Positions 48,233 through 57,053 of a stretch of 64,000 bases of DNA are shown here, piece after piece. Each line of letters opens with the position of its first letter. Position 1 is the first letter of the stretch. The translations under genes and the position numbers were made by a program. Source of the stretch: Symbiodinium microadriaticum (Eukaryota > Sar > Dinophyceae > Suessiales > Symbiodiniaceae); contig LSRX01000290.1 of the NCBI GenBank assembly GCA_001939145.1, positions 588,115 to 652,114 on the forward strand, given 5' to 3'. The notes beneath the pieces are model-generated. The model had not been told where the DNA came from and searched no databases. It worked only from the letters and a program-made list of their open reading frames with translations.

Positions 48233-48343
48233 ACTGCTGATAGTTTAAATCCCGCACTACCCATAATTAACTCTAATAAGGAATATACCATAATTCCCAC
48301 AGTTCAGGGTCCTTAAGGTAATGCAGGTTTTATATCATTAAAC
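48233..48343. mobile_element. MITE-like family C copy 2
   Basis: Matches copy 1 (37739) in the right half almost base for base: CCTTAAGGTAATGCAGG then TTTATATCAT. The left end (AAATCCCGCACTACCC) has diverged. The copy ends directly at a TACA microsatellite (48344-48405). Confidence 0.7.
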
Positions 48344-48460
48344 GTATATACATACATACATACATACATGCATAAATACATACATACGTACATACATACA
48401 TGCATGCGTACAGACATACATATACATATACCTTTACATATACATTTATATATATATATA
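48344..48460. repeat. CATA/TA microsatellite
   Basis: CATA tetramers with CATG and CGTA variants, then TATA at 48447-48460. Confidence 0.85.
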
Positions 48461-48664
48461 CAACATGAATCACAAACCCGAGCCCCTGCCAGACTGAACA
48501 CCACAATACTGAAACCGTGAATTAGATATTGTTGTGCATCTTCTCTGTCATCGGGTTTGGCCTTGGGCTTTTCGAATTCTGGAGATCGGAACCTGGAACT
48601 CAGCTTCTGTCCAGGTTTAGCTTACAGCCCAGATCGCACTCCACCCAGGCCACATAAACGCCTC

Positions 48665-49483
48665 ATGATATTGGATTCGGCTCTCGTCAGCAAGCCGACC
48701 TGCCGCTATAGTATGTATCCGGGTCTGTTCTGCCAAGCTTGCTTGCTTATGTCAGTGACCCAAGACGACAGGATGATCATGGACTGTTTATGCAGCGAAC
48801 TGCAGCAGTATTTAGCATTACACATGTCCTCCGGTGCTACTCGCACTATCCAGCGAAATTGTAAACCAGCTGAGCTACTTATTAGCCTTCGCATGCCTGG
48901 ATTTAGTTGCCTGCGCTGTGGTGGCCAAACATGGCGGCGACCTCCGTCCAATATATGCCCTAGTTGCAGAAGCAGCCAGCGGGGACGGCACAATAGGAAG
49001 CCCCAGAGCAGATTCCGGTGCAAATCAGCTATATCTTCGGCCGGGGCGCCAAAGATCACTCCTTCAAAGGTCCATGCAAAGGAGCCAGAGCTGCAGCAGG
49101 AATCGCCGTCGGCAGAGTCATCATCGTCGGCAGCACCGGTGCAAGACAGTGACGCCAGTTGCTACGACACCATGCGGACACAGCTGCAGCAGAAGGTTCT
49201 TGGAGATTTGCAGAACTTGTTTGGTTTGAGCGATGCATATCAAGTCCTTGCCGTGGCCATGACAATGATCGACCGGTTTCAAGAACAGAAAGTGAAGTTT
49301 GCATCAGAAGCGTGCGCTCGTTCGCTGGCCAGCTTTGCTTTCACCTGCAGTGGGGTAGTAGACGAGGACATAAAGAGGCGACAATATCTCGACCACCTCG
49401 TCTCGACTCATGTCATGTCCGTCAAGGATATGAGGACGAAAGAGTGCTGGTGGGCCATGCTGTTGCCGAGCAAAGGAGCCTAG
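48665..49483 (+). CDS. Unknown protein with a zinc-ribbon-like Cys motif
   Basis: A 272-residue frame, open without a start from 48557; the ATG at 48665 is the first of several candidates, so the true start is uncertain. Residues 82-101 hold CLRC...CPSC (C-x2-C-x12-C-x2-C), the spacing of a small zinc ribbon. A basic stretch follows (103-121), then a Ser/Glu-rich linker (about 145-165), then a likely helical, charged C-terminal part (170-268, ending WWAMLLPSKGA). The last 190 residues look like real protein; the first 60 are doubtful. The next frame on the same strand starts 504 bases downstream, so both may belong to one gene or one mobile element. I do not recognise the family. Confidence 0.45.
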   Translation: MILDSALVSKPTCRYSMYPGLFCQACLLMSVTQDDRMIMDCLCSELQQYLALHMSSGATRTIQRNCKPAELLISLRMPGFSCLRCGGQTWRRPPSNICPSCRSSQRGRHNRKPQSRFRCKSAISSAGAPKITPSKVHAKEPELQQESPSAESSSSAAPVQDSDASCYDTMRTQLQQKVLGDLQNLFGLSDAYQVLAVAMTMIDRFQEQKVKFASEACARSLASFAFTCSGVVDEDIKRRQYLDHLVSTHVMSVKDMRTKECWWAMLLPSKGA

Positions 49484-49987
49484 GGTTGTGACGATGAAGA
49501 ATTTTGGGCGCGGGGCTGATGGAAAAAGTCACTCAATAAGGTCAACTCATGCGCAGGTTGGGGGGGCCATGTCATGCGGAAGCCAGTGACTGCCAGTGGA
49601 GTCCGAACCTTCATGCTCACCCCTAAATCAAAATTAGAAATCGTCCGAAACTCGATCAACTAAGATACTATTAAATTAAGTCACAGTCCGAATGCCTAGA
49701 CACAAAAACCCCACAGCTTGTGCCCAGGCCGGCGCAGAACGTCAGGCCAGGTGCCAAGCTGCATCGACAGCGGCAGTTGGGAATTCGGGTTGCCAGTGAA
49801 ACGATTGAGTTGGCTCAATCTCAGCACGTGTTTCCGTCGGTTCGCGAGTCGTTATTATTTATTGTACTCCTGGCCTAACGGCTGCATTGAAACACGGGCC
49901 TCAACTCATTGATTCTGAAATCAGGTGATAGGGTCTGCATTGCACAATAGTGGAACTTGTTCGTGCTGTTGAGATTTGCCTCTGATA
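49484..49987. other. Gap between two plus-strand frames
   Basis: Stops occur in all plus frames, and there is no repeat. It could be an intron or an intergenic region. A stop at 49970 lies directly upstream of the next frame's ATG. Confidence 0.45.
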
Positions 49988-51004
49988 ATGGTGGAGATCG
50001 TGTGGTACGGCGGCGCCTTGAACGCAGCGGTGCTACAACTGCAAGCGGGTGCACAAATTACCAAAGTGCACACGCTGTGCCAAGAAAGCGAGGTTAGGGC
50101 ACTTGCTCGCGTCCGCTACTTTGATCACTTCTTGCCAGTGACACCGATCTCTGACTTCACCAAAGCTAGTTTCCAATGGTCCCCGATGTCAGAAACCATG
50201 CTTGCAGGGACAGCTGACAGTCAAGATGACTTCAAGTGGGTTCTGAACTGGGGGCTCAAAGAACTGGGTGTGGCCGTGTTGGCCCTGGTTCTGCCAGTCG
50301 CCCCAGATGACAGCGTGCTGAGGACGATCGTGAATCCCGAGTCCGGCTTTCGCTCCGCTGTGAAGATGTTCCACTTCGAAAGTTTCTCCCCGTTCTCTGA
50401 TGTCTGCTGGGGTGTGATCGTCTACAAAAGCGGCCAGGACAACCACAAGGTTCTGGCGATGATGGAGAAAGCTTGCAAGACGCAAAGCCGTGACGTGTCC
50501 TACATCCCGTCCCCCGGAAGTCCCAGCTCAACTTTGCAGATCTTCAATTGTGAGGCGCCCACACCACAGTCAAGGGATGACAATGAAGTGGCAGAGGCTG
50601 AGGAGTGTGATGGGGAGAAGCGCCGGGACAAGAACAAGCGTCGCCTTGACGCCGCTAATCTCTTGAAGCAAGTTCGGAAGGAGCACGGCGACAGCGAGCA
50701 GACATGGTACGCGGATGCTTCCAATAGCATCAAAAAAGCCCGATGTTCACAAACGCCCCCGCGTTTGAGGAGCTCTTCAGATGCCATGATGTCTACAAGC
50801 GACGGCTTCCACATGCTGGGGTTGCAGGAGTATTTGGGCTGGCTTGGGTGGAAGAAGTCCAACATCAAGCTGCACCTTGTTGAGCCGAGGAAAGCCGCGG
50901 TGGACATCGTGGCCAAGACACCGCCGAAAGAGATCATGGACATTGTTCTCCAAACGGCTTTGGCATTGGATGTGTTTGGGAAAGGTGCCTGGCAAATTAA
51001 ATAG
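49988..51004 (+). CDS. Unknown protein, N-terminal part laid out like a C5-methyltransferase fold without its catalytic motif
   Basis: A 338-residue protein. The start is the first ATG after an in-frame stop 18 bases upstream. Residues 3-21 (IVWYGGALNAAVLQLQAG) align in pattern with the opening FxGxGG-type strand and helix of DNA cytosine-5 methyltransferases. Residues 27-44 would be the second strand with its acidic residue (E33), 50-56 (PVTPISD) the strand ending in Asp, and LAGTADSQ (72-79) would stand where GG/GTPPCQ is expected, without the catalytic Cys. LALVLPVAPDD (98-108) and SDVCWGVIVYKSG (137-149) fit later strands. A basic, probably nuclear-localising stretch follows (KRRDKNKRR, 211-219), then a Trp/Lys-rich C-terminal region (278-338). 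Dinoflagellate retroelements are known to carry such methyltransferases, but no other retroelement gene is visible. The fold assignment is inference; that the frame is coding is likelier. Confidence 0.55.
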   Translation: MVEIVWYGGALNAAVLQLQAGAQITKVHTLCQESEVRALARVRYFDHFLPVTPISDFTKASFQWSPMSETMLAGTADSQDDFKWVLNWGLKELGVAVLALVLPVAPDDSVLRTIVNPESGFRSAVKMFHFESFSPFSDVCWGVIVYKSGQDNHKVLAMMEKACKTQSRDVSYIPSPGSPSSTLQIFNCEAPTPQSRDDNEVAEAEECDGEKRRDKNKRRLDAANLLKQVRKEHGDSEQTWYADASNSIKKARCSQTPPRLRSSSDAMMSTSDGFHMLGLQEYLGWLGWKKSNIKLHLVEPRKAAVDIVAKTPPKEIMDIVLQTALALDVFGKGAWQIK

Positions 51005-51237
51005 TACATCTTCGTGTTTGGCCTCGCTGTTTTTAGACGTGGAGGTTGACACGGGTTGTTTCATAGTGGGGGTTTATGTGCCCAGGATCCTCGGAGACCT
51101 TGGGTCGCCTCTGATGACGGCCACGGGAGCTATGAGCTTGCAGAGATTCATTCTCTGAGATTTTGAGCTTCGACCGGTGACACGCGAGCTGCCAGAAGAA
51201 ATGCACTGTTCAGCCTGCTTGTATGTGCTCTCACTGA

Positions 51238-51615
51238 ATGTTTGTTACCAAGTCCATTCAAATAATTAAATCTGTGCCAGTGCTGGCAGGGGTCCGAGTT
51301 CTTGTCGCAGTGATGCTTTACATACCTTTGGCAATGATGACTCTTGGTTTACAGCTCAGCTTTCTGACCTTGTTTGCTGAGGCCAGAAGCCTGAGTCGCA
51401 GCAGCCATGGTCATAGAGCCGATTCAACATCTTGCCACTGCAAAGCCAAGACCCTTGAGCTCCCCACCCAAGCACCCACTGCTATTCCGAAGCCCCCACA
51501 TCCTTCGTCAGACCAGCATGCCGGTATGAAAAGCAAGCGCGGTGCGACAGCTGCTGCTGCAGCTGTGTTGTTCTACAGTTGTGCTCTTGCTACTAAAATA
51601 GCGGAAAAAGCTTGA
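51238..51615 (+). CDS. Hypothetical small membrane protein
   Basis: A 125-codon frame from an ATG, with a long hydrophobic stretch (about residues 13-47), a Ser/His/Lys/Pro-rich middle and a second, Ala-rich hydrophobic segment (about 103-118) near the end (TKIAEKA). It follows the 49988 frame by 233 bases on the same strand. No family is recognised, and it may be chance. Confidence 0.2.
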   Translation: MFVTKSIQIIKSVPVLAGVRVLVAVMLYIPLAMMTLGLQLSFLTLFAEARSLSRSSHGHRADSTSCHCKAKTLELPTQAPTAIPKPPHPSSDQHAGMKSKRGATAAAAAVLFYSCALATKIAEKA

Positions 51616-51646
51616 ACTTTTTCCCGGCATACCGTTGAAGTAGTAA

Positions 51647-51710
51647 GTTAAGGCCCCTATAAGTTGAGGTGTGCTCCTTATTTAAGGGGTATTGGGCTCT
51701 CTGGGTAAGG
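51647..51710. mobile_element. Half copy of fold-back family B
   Basis: TTAAGGCCCCTATAA and the end TTTAAGGGGTATTGGGCTCT plus CTGGG match the right half of the element at 53468-53575. The left half is missing. Confidence 0.7.
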
Positions 51711-51885
51711 GTTATGGGTAGAAATCCTCGCAGTGCAACAAAGCGCCTTGGTAAAGTAGCCGGGCTTGGCGAGGGTACCCTGAGGTTCTTATTTTGGGAG
51801 CAGCCTGAATTTGTTAATCCGGGCTGGGGGGCCGAAGGGTCTTATACAGTGGGTTGTTATAGCACCTCTTTTGAGAACCCAACAC

Positions 51886-51972
51886 CTAACGCCTAAACGC
51901 TAAACCTTGAACCCCAAGCCTAAACCCTACACCCTAAACCCAAAAAACCCTAAACCCGAAACCCGAAGCCCC
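51886..51972. repeat. CCCTAAA-type repeats (C-rich on plus)
   Basis: Degenerate CCTAAACCC units with variants such as CGCTAAA and CCCGAAA. It is the first block of the dense telomere-like region. Confidence 0.85.
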
Positions 51973-52099
51973 TTCTTAAAGCCCCGGTTTCAAAACCACT
52001 CGCCCATCTCGCGAAGATGGAACTCTTCACTTCCATGACATTTGAAGAGAGCCCAGTATCCATTAAGGTGGCGGTTTTTGAGTTTTGCACTACCATTAA

Positions 52100-52168
52100 T
52101 TAGGGTTTAGGGTAGGGGTAGGGTTTAGGGGTTAACCCTAAACCCCAAACCCTAAACCCTAAACCCTT
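52100..52168. repeat. Inverted junction of TTTAGGG and CCCTAAA repeats
   Basis: The plus strand runs TTAGGGTTTAGGG with variants, then TAGGGGTTAACCCTA, then CCCTAAA units. The G-rich array meets the C-rich array at a palindrome (about 52126-52140), the arrangement expected at a head-to-head telomere fusion or a fold-back. Confidence 0.9.
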
Positions 52169-52261
52169 CATCAGCAAAGCCCCAGAAACTCCAACATTGG
52201 ATCAGGCGTGGCGCCGATCTGCGCGCGAAGAGGCGCCCCAAACCCTCACGCCTCAGCTCTG

Positions 52262-52516
52262 AACACTAAACTCTCCCTAAACCCTGAACCCCTAAACCCC
52301 AAATCCCTAAACCCTAAATCCCTAAACCCTAATCCCTAAATCCCTAAATCCCTAAATCCCTAAATCCCTAAATCCCTAAACCCCTAAAACCCTAAACCCT
52401 AAACCCTAAACCCTAAATCCCTAAATCCCTAAACCCTATACCCTAATCCCTAAACCCTAAACCCCTAAATCCCTAAATCCCTAAACCCTAAACCCTAATC
52501 CCTATACCCTAAACCG
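52262..52516. repeat. Dense CCCTAAA array with an 8-bp CCCTAAAT variant
   Basis: About 250 bases. Units of seven (CCCTAAA), eight (CCCTAAAT) and occasionally six or nine alternate; TCCCTAAA repeats in succession at about 52335-52380. Confidence 0.93.
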
Positions 52517-52625
52517 GGGCCCTTAAGCTACAGGCAAGAAAGGCTTCGGATGTTCAGGCTCCCCTCACCACCATGAACCCATGGCCTGGCCCAGTGTGGG
52601 CTTGGGGTTCCTTACAGGGATCTAT

Positions 52626-52905
52626 AGGGGTTTAGGGTTTAGGGTTTAGGGGTTTCTACAGGCTTCTATATGGGTACTATCAGGGTTCTAAATATGGGGA
52701 TTTCTCTAAATTAGGGTCCCCTTCAGGGTCCTTTTTCTCAGGGTGCCGTACTATATTGGCTACCTAAACAGGGACCCTGATTTAGAAAACCACCTATTTT
52801 GGCACCTGAGAAAAGGATTCCTTCAGAGGGTTCGATAACGGTAGTAAAAGGGTTTAGGGGTTTAGGGGGTTTCTATATGGATACTACAAGGGTTTAGAGG
52901 TTTGG
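52626..52905. repeat. TTTAGGG blocks flanking interleaved inverted repeats
   Basis: TTTAGGG blocks at 52627-52650 and 52850-52872. Between them, two pairs of inverted repeats are interleaved: CTAAATTAGGGTCCC (52706) with GGGACCCTGATTTAG (52770), and TCCTTTTTCTCAGGGTGCC (52729) with GGCACCTGAGAAAAGGA (52801). Confidence 0.65.
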
Positions 52906-53017
52906 TGTAGGTGATTAGGGCTCTTTATGTGGATCCTAACATGTTGTGGTTACAGGACCAGGTTTGTCCCTCATCCGGCTCCTACATTAAACCCTTGTCG
53001 CCCAACATCCCAAGCGT

Positions 53018-53368
53018 CAAACTCTAAACCCTAGGCCTAAACCCCTAAACCCTAAGCCCGTAAACCCTAAACACCTAAACCATAAACCCCTAAAGCCTAA
53101 ACCCCTAAACCCTAAACCCCTAACCTCGAAACCCTAAGCCGCTAAACCCTAAACCCCTCAACCCTAAATCCCTAAACTCCAAACCCTAAGCCCCTCAACC
53201 CCTTGACCCTAGGCCCTCTCACCGGAGAGGCCTGAGAGCACGACAAAAGCAAATCATCAAACACACAAGGCTTACATCCTGGGTTTAGGGTTTTAGGGAT
53301 TTAGGGTTTAGCGTTTTGGGTTTAGGTTTTAGGGGTTTAGGGTTTAGCGGCTTAGCGTTTAGGGCCTT
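53018..53368. repeat. CCCTAAA block followed by an opposite TTTAGGG block
   Basis: C-rich units with CCCTAAAC variants at 53018-53218, about 60 bases of unique sequence, then G-rich units at 53281-53368 (TTTAGGG, TTTAGCG). Confidence 0.9.
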
Positions 53369-53467
53369 CGGTGCTGCAGCCGCGAAGTTGGGCATCGGGG
53401 ATGTGAATATATAGAGCTGCGGCCTCTCAGGACTCACACTTGGCGGCACGAAATCCATGCTGTGAAC

Positions 53468-53575
53468 CCAAAGAGCCCAGTACCCCTTAATTTAGGAATA
53501 TACCTTGAATCATAATATTAAGGCCCCTATAATTTAAGGTATATATCTGATTTAAGGGGTATTGGGCTCTCTGGG
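53468..53575. mobile_element. MITE-like family B copy 1
   Basis: CCCAAAGAGCCCAGTACCCC at the left faces the reverse complement of GGGGTATTGGGCTCTCTGGG at the right. Homology continues inward through AATTTAGGAATATACCTT against the inverse of AAGGTATATATCTGATTT. Total about 108 bp; TA sits at the inner border of the flanks, compatible with a TA target. Confidence 0.8.
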
Positions 53576-53761
53576 AAAGGCGTTCGGGTCATTTTGCGCA
53601 CTTGGCGTAAAGATAGCCCTGAACCCTAAATTGACATGGGGCCTTCCCTTAACATATATCTAGTTTAATATTTTCGTTGCATAGCCCTAAATACCCACTT
53701 ATCCACCTGGGTCTTCTGGTGGATCAGGTTCTCCACGCGTGCAAGTGCATGCCCCTTTAGG

Positions 53762-53842
53762 GTCCTAAACCCTAAACCCTTGACCCCAAACCCTAAACTC
53801 TAAACCTTAACCCTAAACCCTAAATCCCAAACTCTAAGCCGC
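53762..53842. repeat. CCCTAAA block
   Basis: Degenerate C-rich units ending CAAACTCTAAGCCGC. Confidence 0.85.
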
Positions 53843-53937
53843 AAGTGAATCCCCAAGAACCTGAAGAGGCCTGAACATGGTGCCTTCTGGGCCGTCCCTT
53901 GGCAGAAGGCGGAAAGCCGACCAACGACCACACAAGG

Positions 53938-54252
53938 TTCAGGGTCAGGGTTTTTTGGGGGTTTAGGGTTTAGGGTCTAGGGTTTAGGGTTTAGGGTTCA
54001 GGGTCTAGGGTTTTGGGGGGTTTAGGGTCTAGGGTTCAGGGGGATTCGCTCGTGAGTTCAGACGGTTTTTAGTTTCGGGGCTTCGTTCTTTTTGGTGTAC
54101 AGTATTCATCNAGGGTTTAGGGTCTAGGGTTTAGGGTTTAGGGTTCAGGGTCTAGGGTTTTGGGGGGTTTAGGGTCTAGGGTTCAGGGGGATTCGCTCGT
54201 GAGTTCAGACGGTTTTTAGTTTCGGGGCTTCGTTCTTTTTGGTGTACAGTAT
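53938..54252. repeat. TTTAGGG-rich block with an exact 141-bp duplication around an N
   Basis: Bases 53965-54105 recur identically at 54112-54252, separated only by TCATC and the N at 54111. The unit contains TTTAGGG and TCTAGGG repeats and about 70 bases of unique sequence ending GTGTACAGTAT. It is probably an unmerged contig overlap. Confidence 0.9.
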
Positions 54253-54330
54253 ATATATATATATATATTGAATGTGATTCTATCTCTATATATATATATA
54301 TATATATATATTGTGTGTATATATATATAT
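54253..54330. repeat. (TA)n arrays
   Basis: Three TA runs separated by TTGAATGTGATTCTATCTC and TTGTGTG. Confidence 0.9.
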
Positions 54331-54423
54331 AGAATGTCTTAATCTGTCCAAGAGTCGGGCCTAGGAGCCCAACGACTTCGACTCTAGGACTCGGAGCCTC
54401 TAGGGCTGCTCTTCCCAACTTCG

Positions 54424-54534
54424 GTTTTGGGTTTAGAGTTTATGTAGGGCTTAGGGTTTAGGCTTAGAAATTAGGGTTTAGGGTCTAGGGTTTAGGGTTT
54501 AGACTTTAGGGTTTAGAGCTTAGGGTTTAGGGCC
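54424..54534. repeat. TTTAGGG block
   Basis: G-rich units with GCTTAGGG, TCTAGGG and TTTAGAG variants. Confidence 0.9.
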
Positions 54535-54729
54535 AACTTAGGTCTCTACCCTGGAAGCCGTCGAAGCATTCGCGCATCCGGCATGAGGAGCGGTGTTCTG
54601 GGGCTGAAAGCACCCTGAAACGCCTGCGCATGAGAGCCCAAACCCCAAAGCAACCCCAACGCCTGAAGCCTTCCAAATTCGAAACCCATGTCCACGAAGA
54701 TGTTTGAGTCCTGGCGGCAACGAGCCAAA

Positions 54730-55640
54730 GCGAAGCAAGCTTGCAAGTAAGCCAGCAGCCCAGCAAGCCAGCAAGCAAACAAGCAAGCAAGCAATCAAAC
54801 CAACAATTGTTCAAATGAACAAGTAATCAAGCAAACAGAAGAACAACCAAATCAAGCACCCGACCAATAAACGACCATACACAAACTAATTCAATACAAC
54901 AGTCAACACCAAAACACAACCAGCGAGACAAACAAAGGAAACGCAAACAATCGACACCAACACGAACAAACGAACCCACAACAAAATCACACGCGCACAA
55001 AGGAACAGAGACATACAAGCACTGAAGCACACGCGCACCCACACTCACCCACGCTCACCCACACTCACCCACACACACACACACGCACACACTTTTACAA
55101 GCACAAAGACATTTGTCCAGACAGCACAGACGAGCTAACAACCACAAACAAACGAGCTAGCGAGCTAATTGACCGACTAACTAATTGATTGGCTAGCTAG
55201 CTATCTGACTAGATGACTGACTAACTGACTGAGTAAGTAAATGGGCAGCTAACAGCTAGTTAATTACTAGCTTACACGTTTACGAACACACTGGCGAACT
55301 ACCTGCCTATCTACCTATCTACGTGCCTAGCTACCTAAACTAGCTTGCGCAAGCTAGTTAAAGGCTAGCTGGCTGCAGTACCTTCTCTCTCACTTGCTCA
55401 CTCACCTCAGACAGATAGATAGATGGGTACATAGAGCGAGACGAACAGATGAGACGAGCTGATGATATCAAAAAGGTAGATAGATATACCAGAGGGGTTA
55501 GAGAGAGAGAGAGAGAGAGAAAGACAGAAAGGGAACGAAAACGATAACGCTAAAGATAAAGTTCAAGAGAAGAACAGGAGGACGAGAAAGAGCAAGATAA
55601 AGATAAAGAGGGAGATCGATTGATTGACTAGTTGATTGAT
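54730..55640. repeat. Degenerate tetranucleotide region with strong strand asymmetry
   Basis: AAGC runs (54770-54793) open a stretch very poor in G and T to about 55140 (AAC/ACA motifs, CACCCACACTCACCC repeats), followed by GCTA/ACTG tetramers (55150-55380) and then purine-rich GA/AAAG sequence (55400-55640, GA run at 55503-55520). It reads as a string of decayed microsatellites. Confidence 0.7.
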
Positions 55641-55799
55641 TCAGATTGAGGGACATAGGGCGGCGAGAGCGAGATGACGACAGAGAACAGACAATGAATG
55701 CAAGGCTCGGTAGGACATTGAGTTTGCAGTTGTCCGATGTGGGATGGCGTGACTTCCCATGCTCGGCCCCTTCACCAAAACCCCCGCATTTAACTACTA

Positions 55800-56356
55800 G
55801 TGTTTGGGTTTCGGGTTTAGGGTTTAGGGTTAGTCCCTACATCGTCAGACTATAACATGCAAGCTCAGTGTTAGTGTTGTGCTTGAGGGTTCCAAGTTAG
55901 TTTTGATGAGGGCCCCAAATGGAGGACCCTGAGCCTACACCCTAAACCCCAAACCCTAAATCCCAAACCCTAAACCCTAAACCCTAAACCGTAAAGCCTA
56001 AACCCTAAACCCCAAACCCTACAAGGCTTAGAACGCCTAGCCTACACCCTAAACCCTAAACTTCCGGACCCTGAGCTTTGAGTTCCATATCCCCCCTAAG
56101 TCTGACTGGTTCTTAGTAAGGAATGGGGACCTTAGGGACTATCATAGGGATCCATTCCCCCATTCCCTACTAAGAACCAACACCCTACACCCTGAACGCT
56201 ACACTCCTACACCCTAAACCCTTAGTCTGCGAGGACTTGCAGGTCTACTTCGGTGACGCAGCGCCCCTTCCGCCCATGGACGTCGGAGACGTACGCCTGA
56301 AAGCCATTGAGTTCGGATCGGGTTAAAGAGCGGGTTTAGGGTTTGGGGTTTAGGCT
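55800..56356. repeat. Alternating TTTAGGG and CCCTAAA blocks
   Basis: G-rich at 55806-55830, C-rich at 55932-56062, C-rich variants at 56184-56224 and G-rich at 56332-56356. Confidence 0.85.
56108..56178. mobile_element. Fold-back element with GGTTCTTAGTA ends (71 bp)
   Basis: GGTTCTTAGTAAGGAATGGGG at the left is matched by the inverse of CCCCATTCCCTACTAAGAACC at the right, with one mismatch. The loop is about 30 bases. This is the only copy in the window. Confidence 0.7.
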
Positions 56357-56941
56357 TGAGGGCGTACGAATATTTCACTTCTGGGTGCAGGTGGAGGATT
56401 TCAGGCCACGATTACTACGGGTGCTAGAGGCTAGTCATGCTGGTGTGCATCCCAACGTTTCACAGACGTTGCCGGAGAAGACCTGCGGCTACAAAAGCAT
56501 CGGGTGGGTGTTTAAAACTAGGGACAGCTTCTTTGGGGTTGTACGGGTGATCTTAGCGGCTTTTACATGACATGAGGATCTTAAAACCTGGGCCTCGACA
56601 ATGGTCCCTTGCTTTTCGGAACTTCCGAATCCTTCAGCCAGGCACCCAAAGGCTCGTGTAGTAAACGACGAGGCGGTCGACGCACATTTGGGTTCGCAAA
56701 GTGTGTGTGTTTTTGAAGCTGTTGTTGCCATTTCAGCCTCTATAGGACCTTCGTAGAACCATTATACATCATGTAAGAAACCCTGATGCCCGCGCCCGCA
56801 ACCGCAAACAGTCACTAAACCGTGTGAGGGGCACGTTCACAGGGTGCATGCCAACAACAGAGGCAATTAGAGGGTCGGTTTACGGCTGAAGGGGGTTGTA
56901 CTGTAAGGGCCTGAATAAGTAGAATGGGGTTTGGGCCTTTC

Positions 56942-57053
56942 TACCCCTAAGGGTCCATGTATCCAAATAGATATACTTTGGCCTTAAAGTAGTCCCTATT
57001 TGGGTACTTTGGGGGCTATGTATATCTATTTGGCTACATGGACCCTTAGGGTA
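56942..57053. mobile_element. Fold-back element with 35-bp inverted ends (112 bp)
   Basis: The left end (TACCCCTAAGGGTCCATGTA, continuing CCAAATAGATATAC) is repeated inverted at the right with one mismatch and one missing C. TACC...GGTA termini are the same as in family A. There is no coding capacity. Confidence 0.8.
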
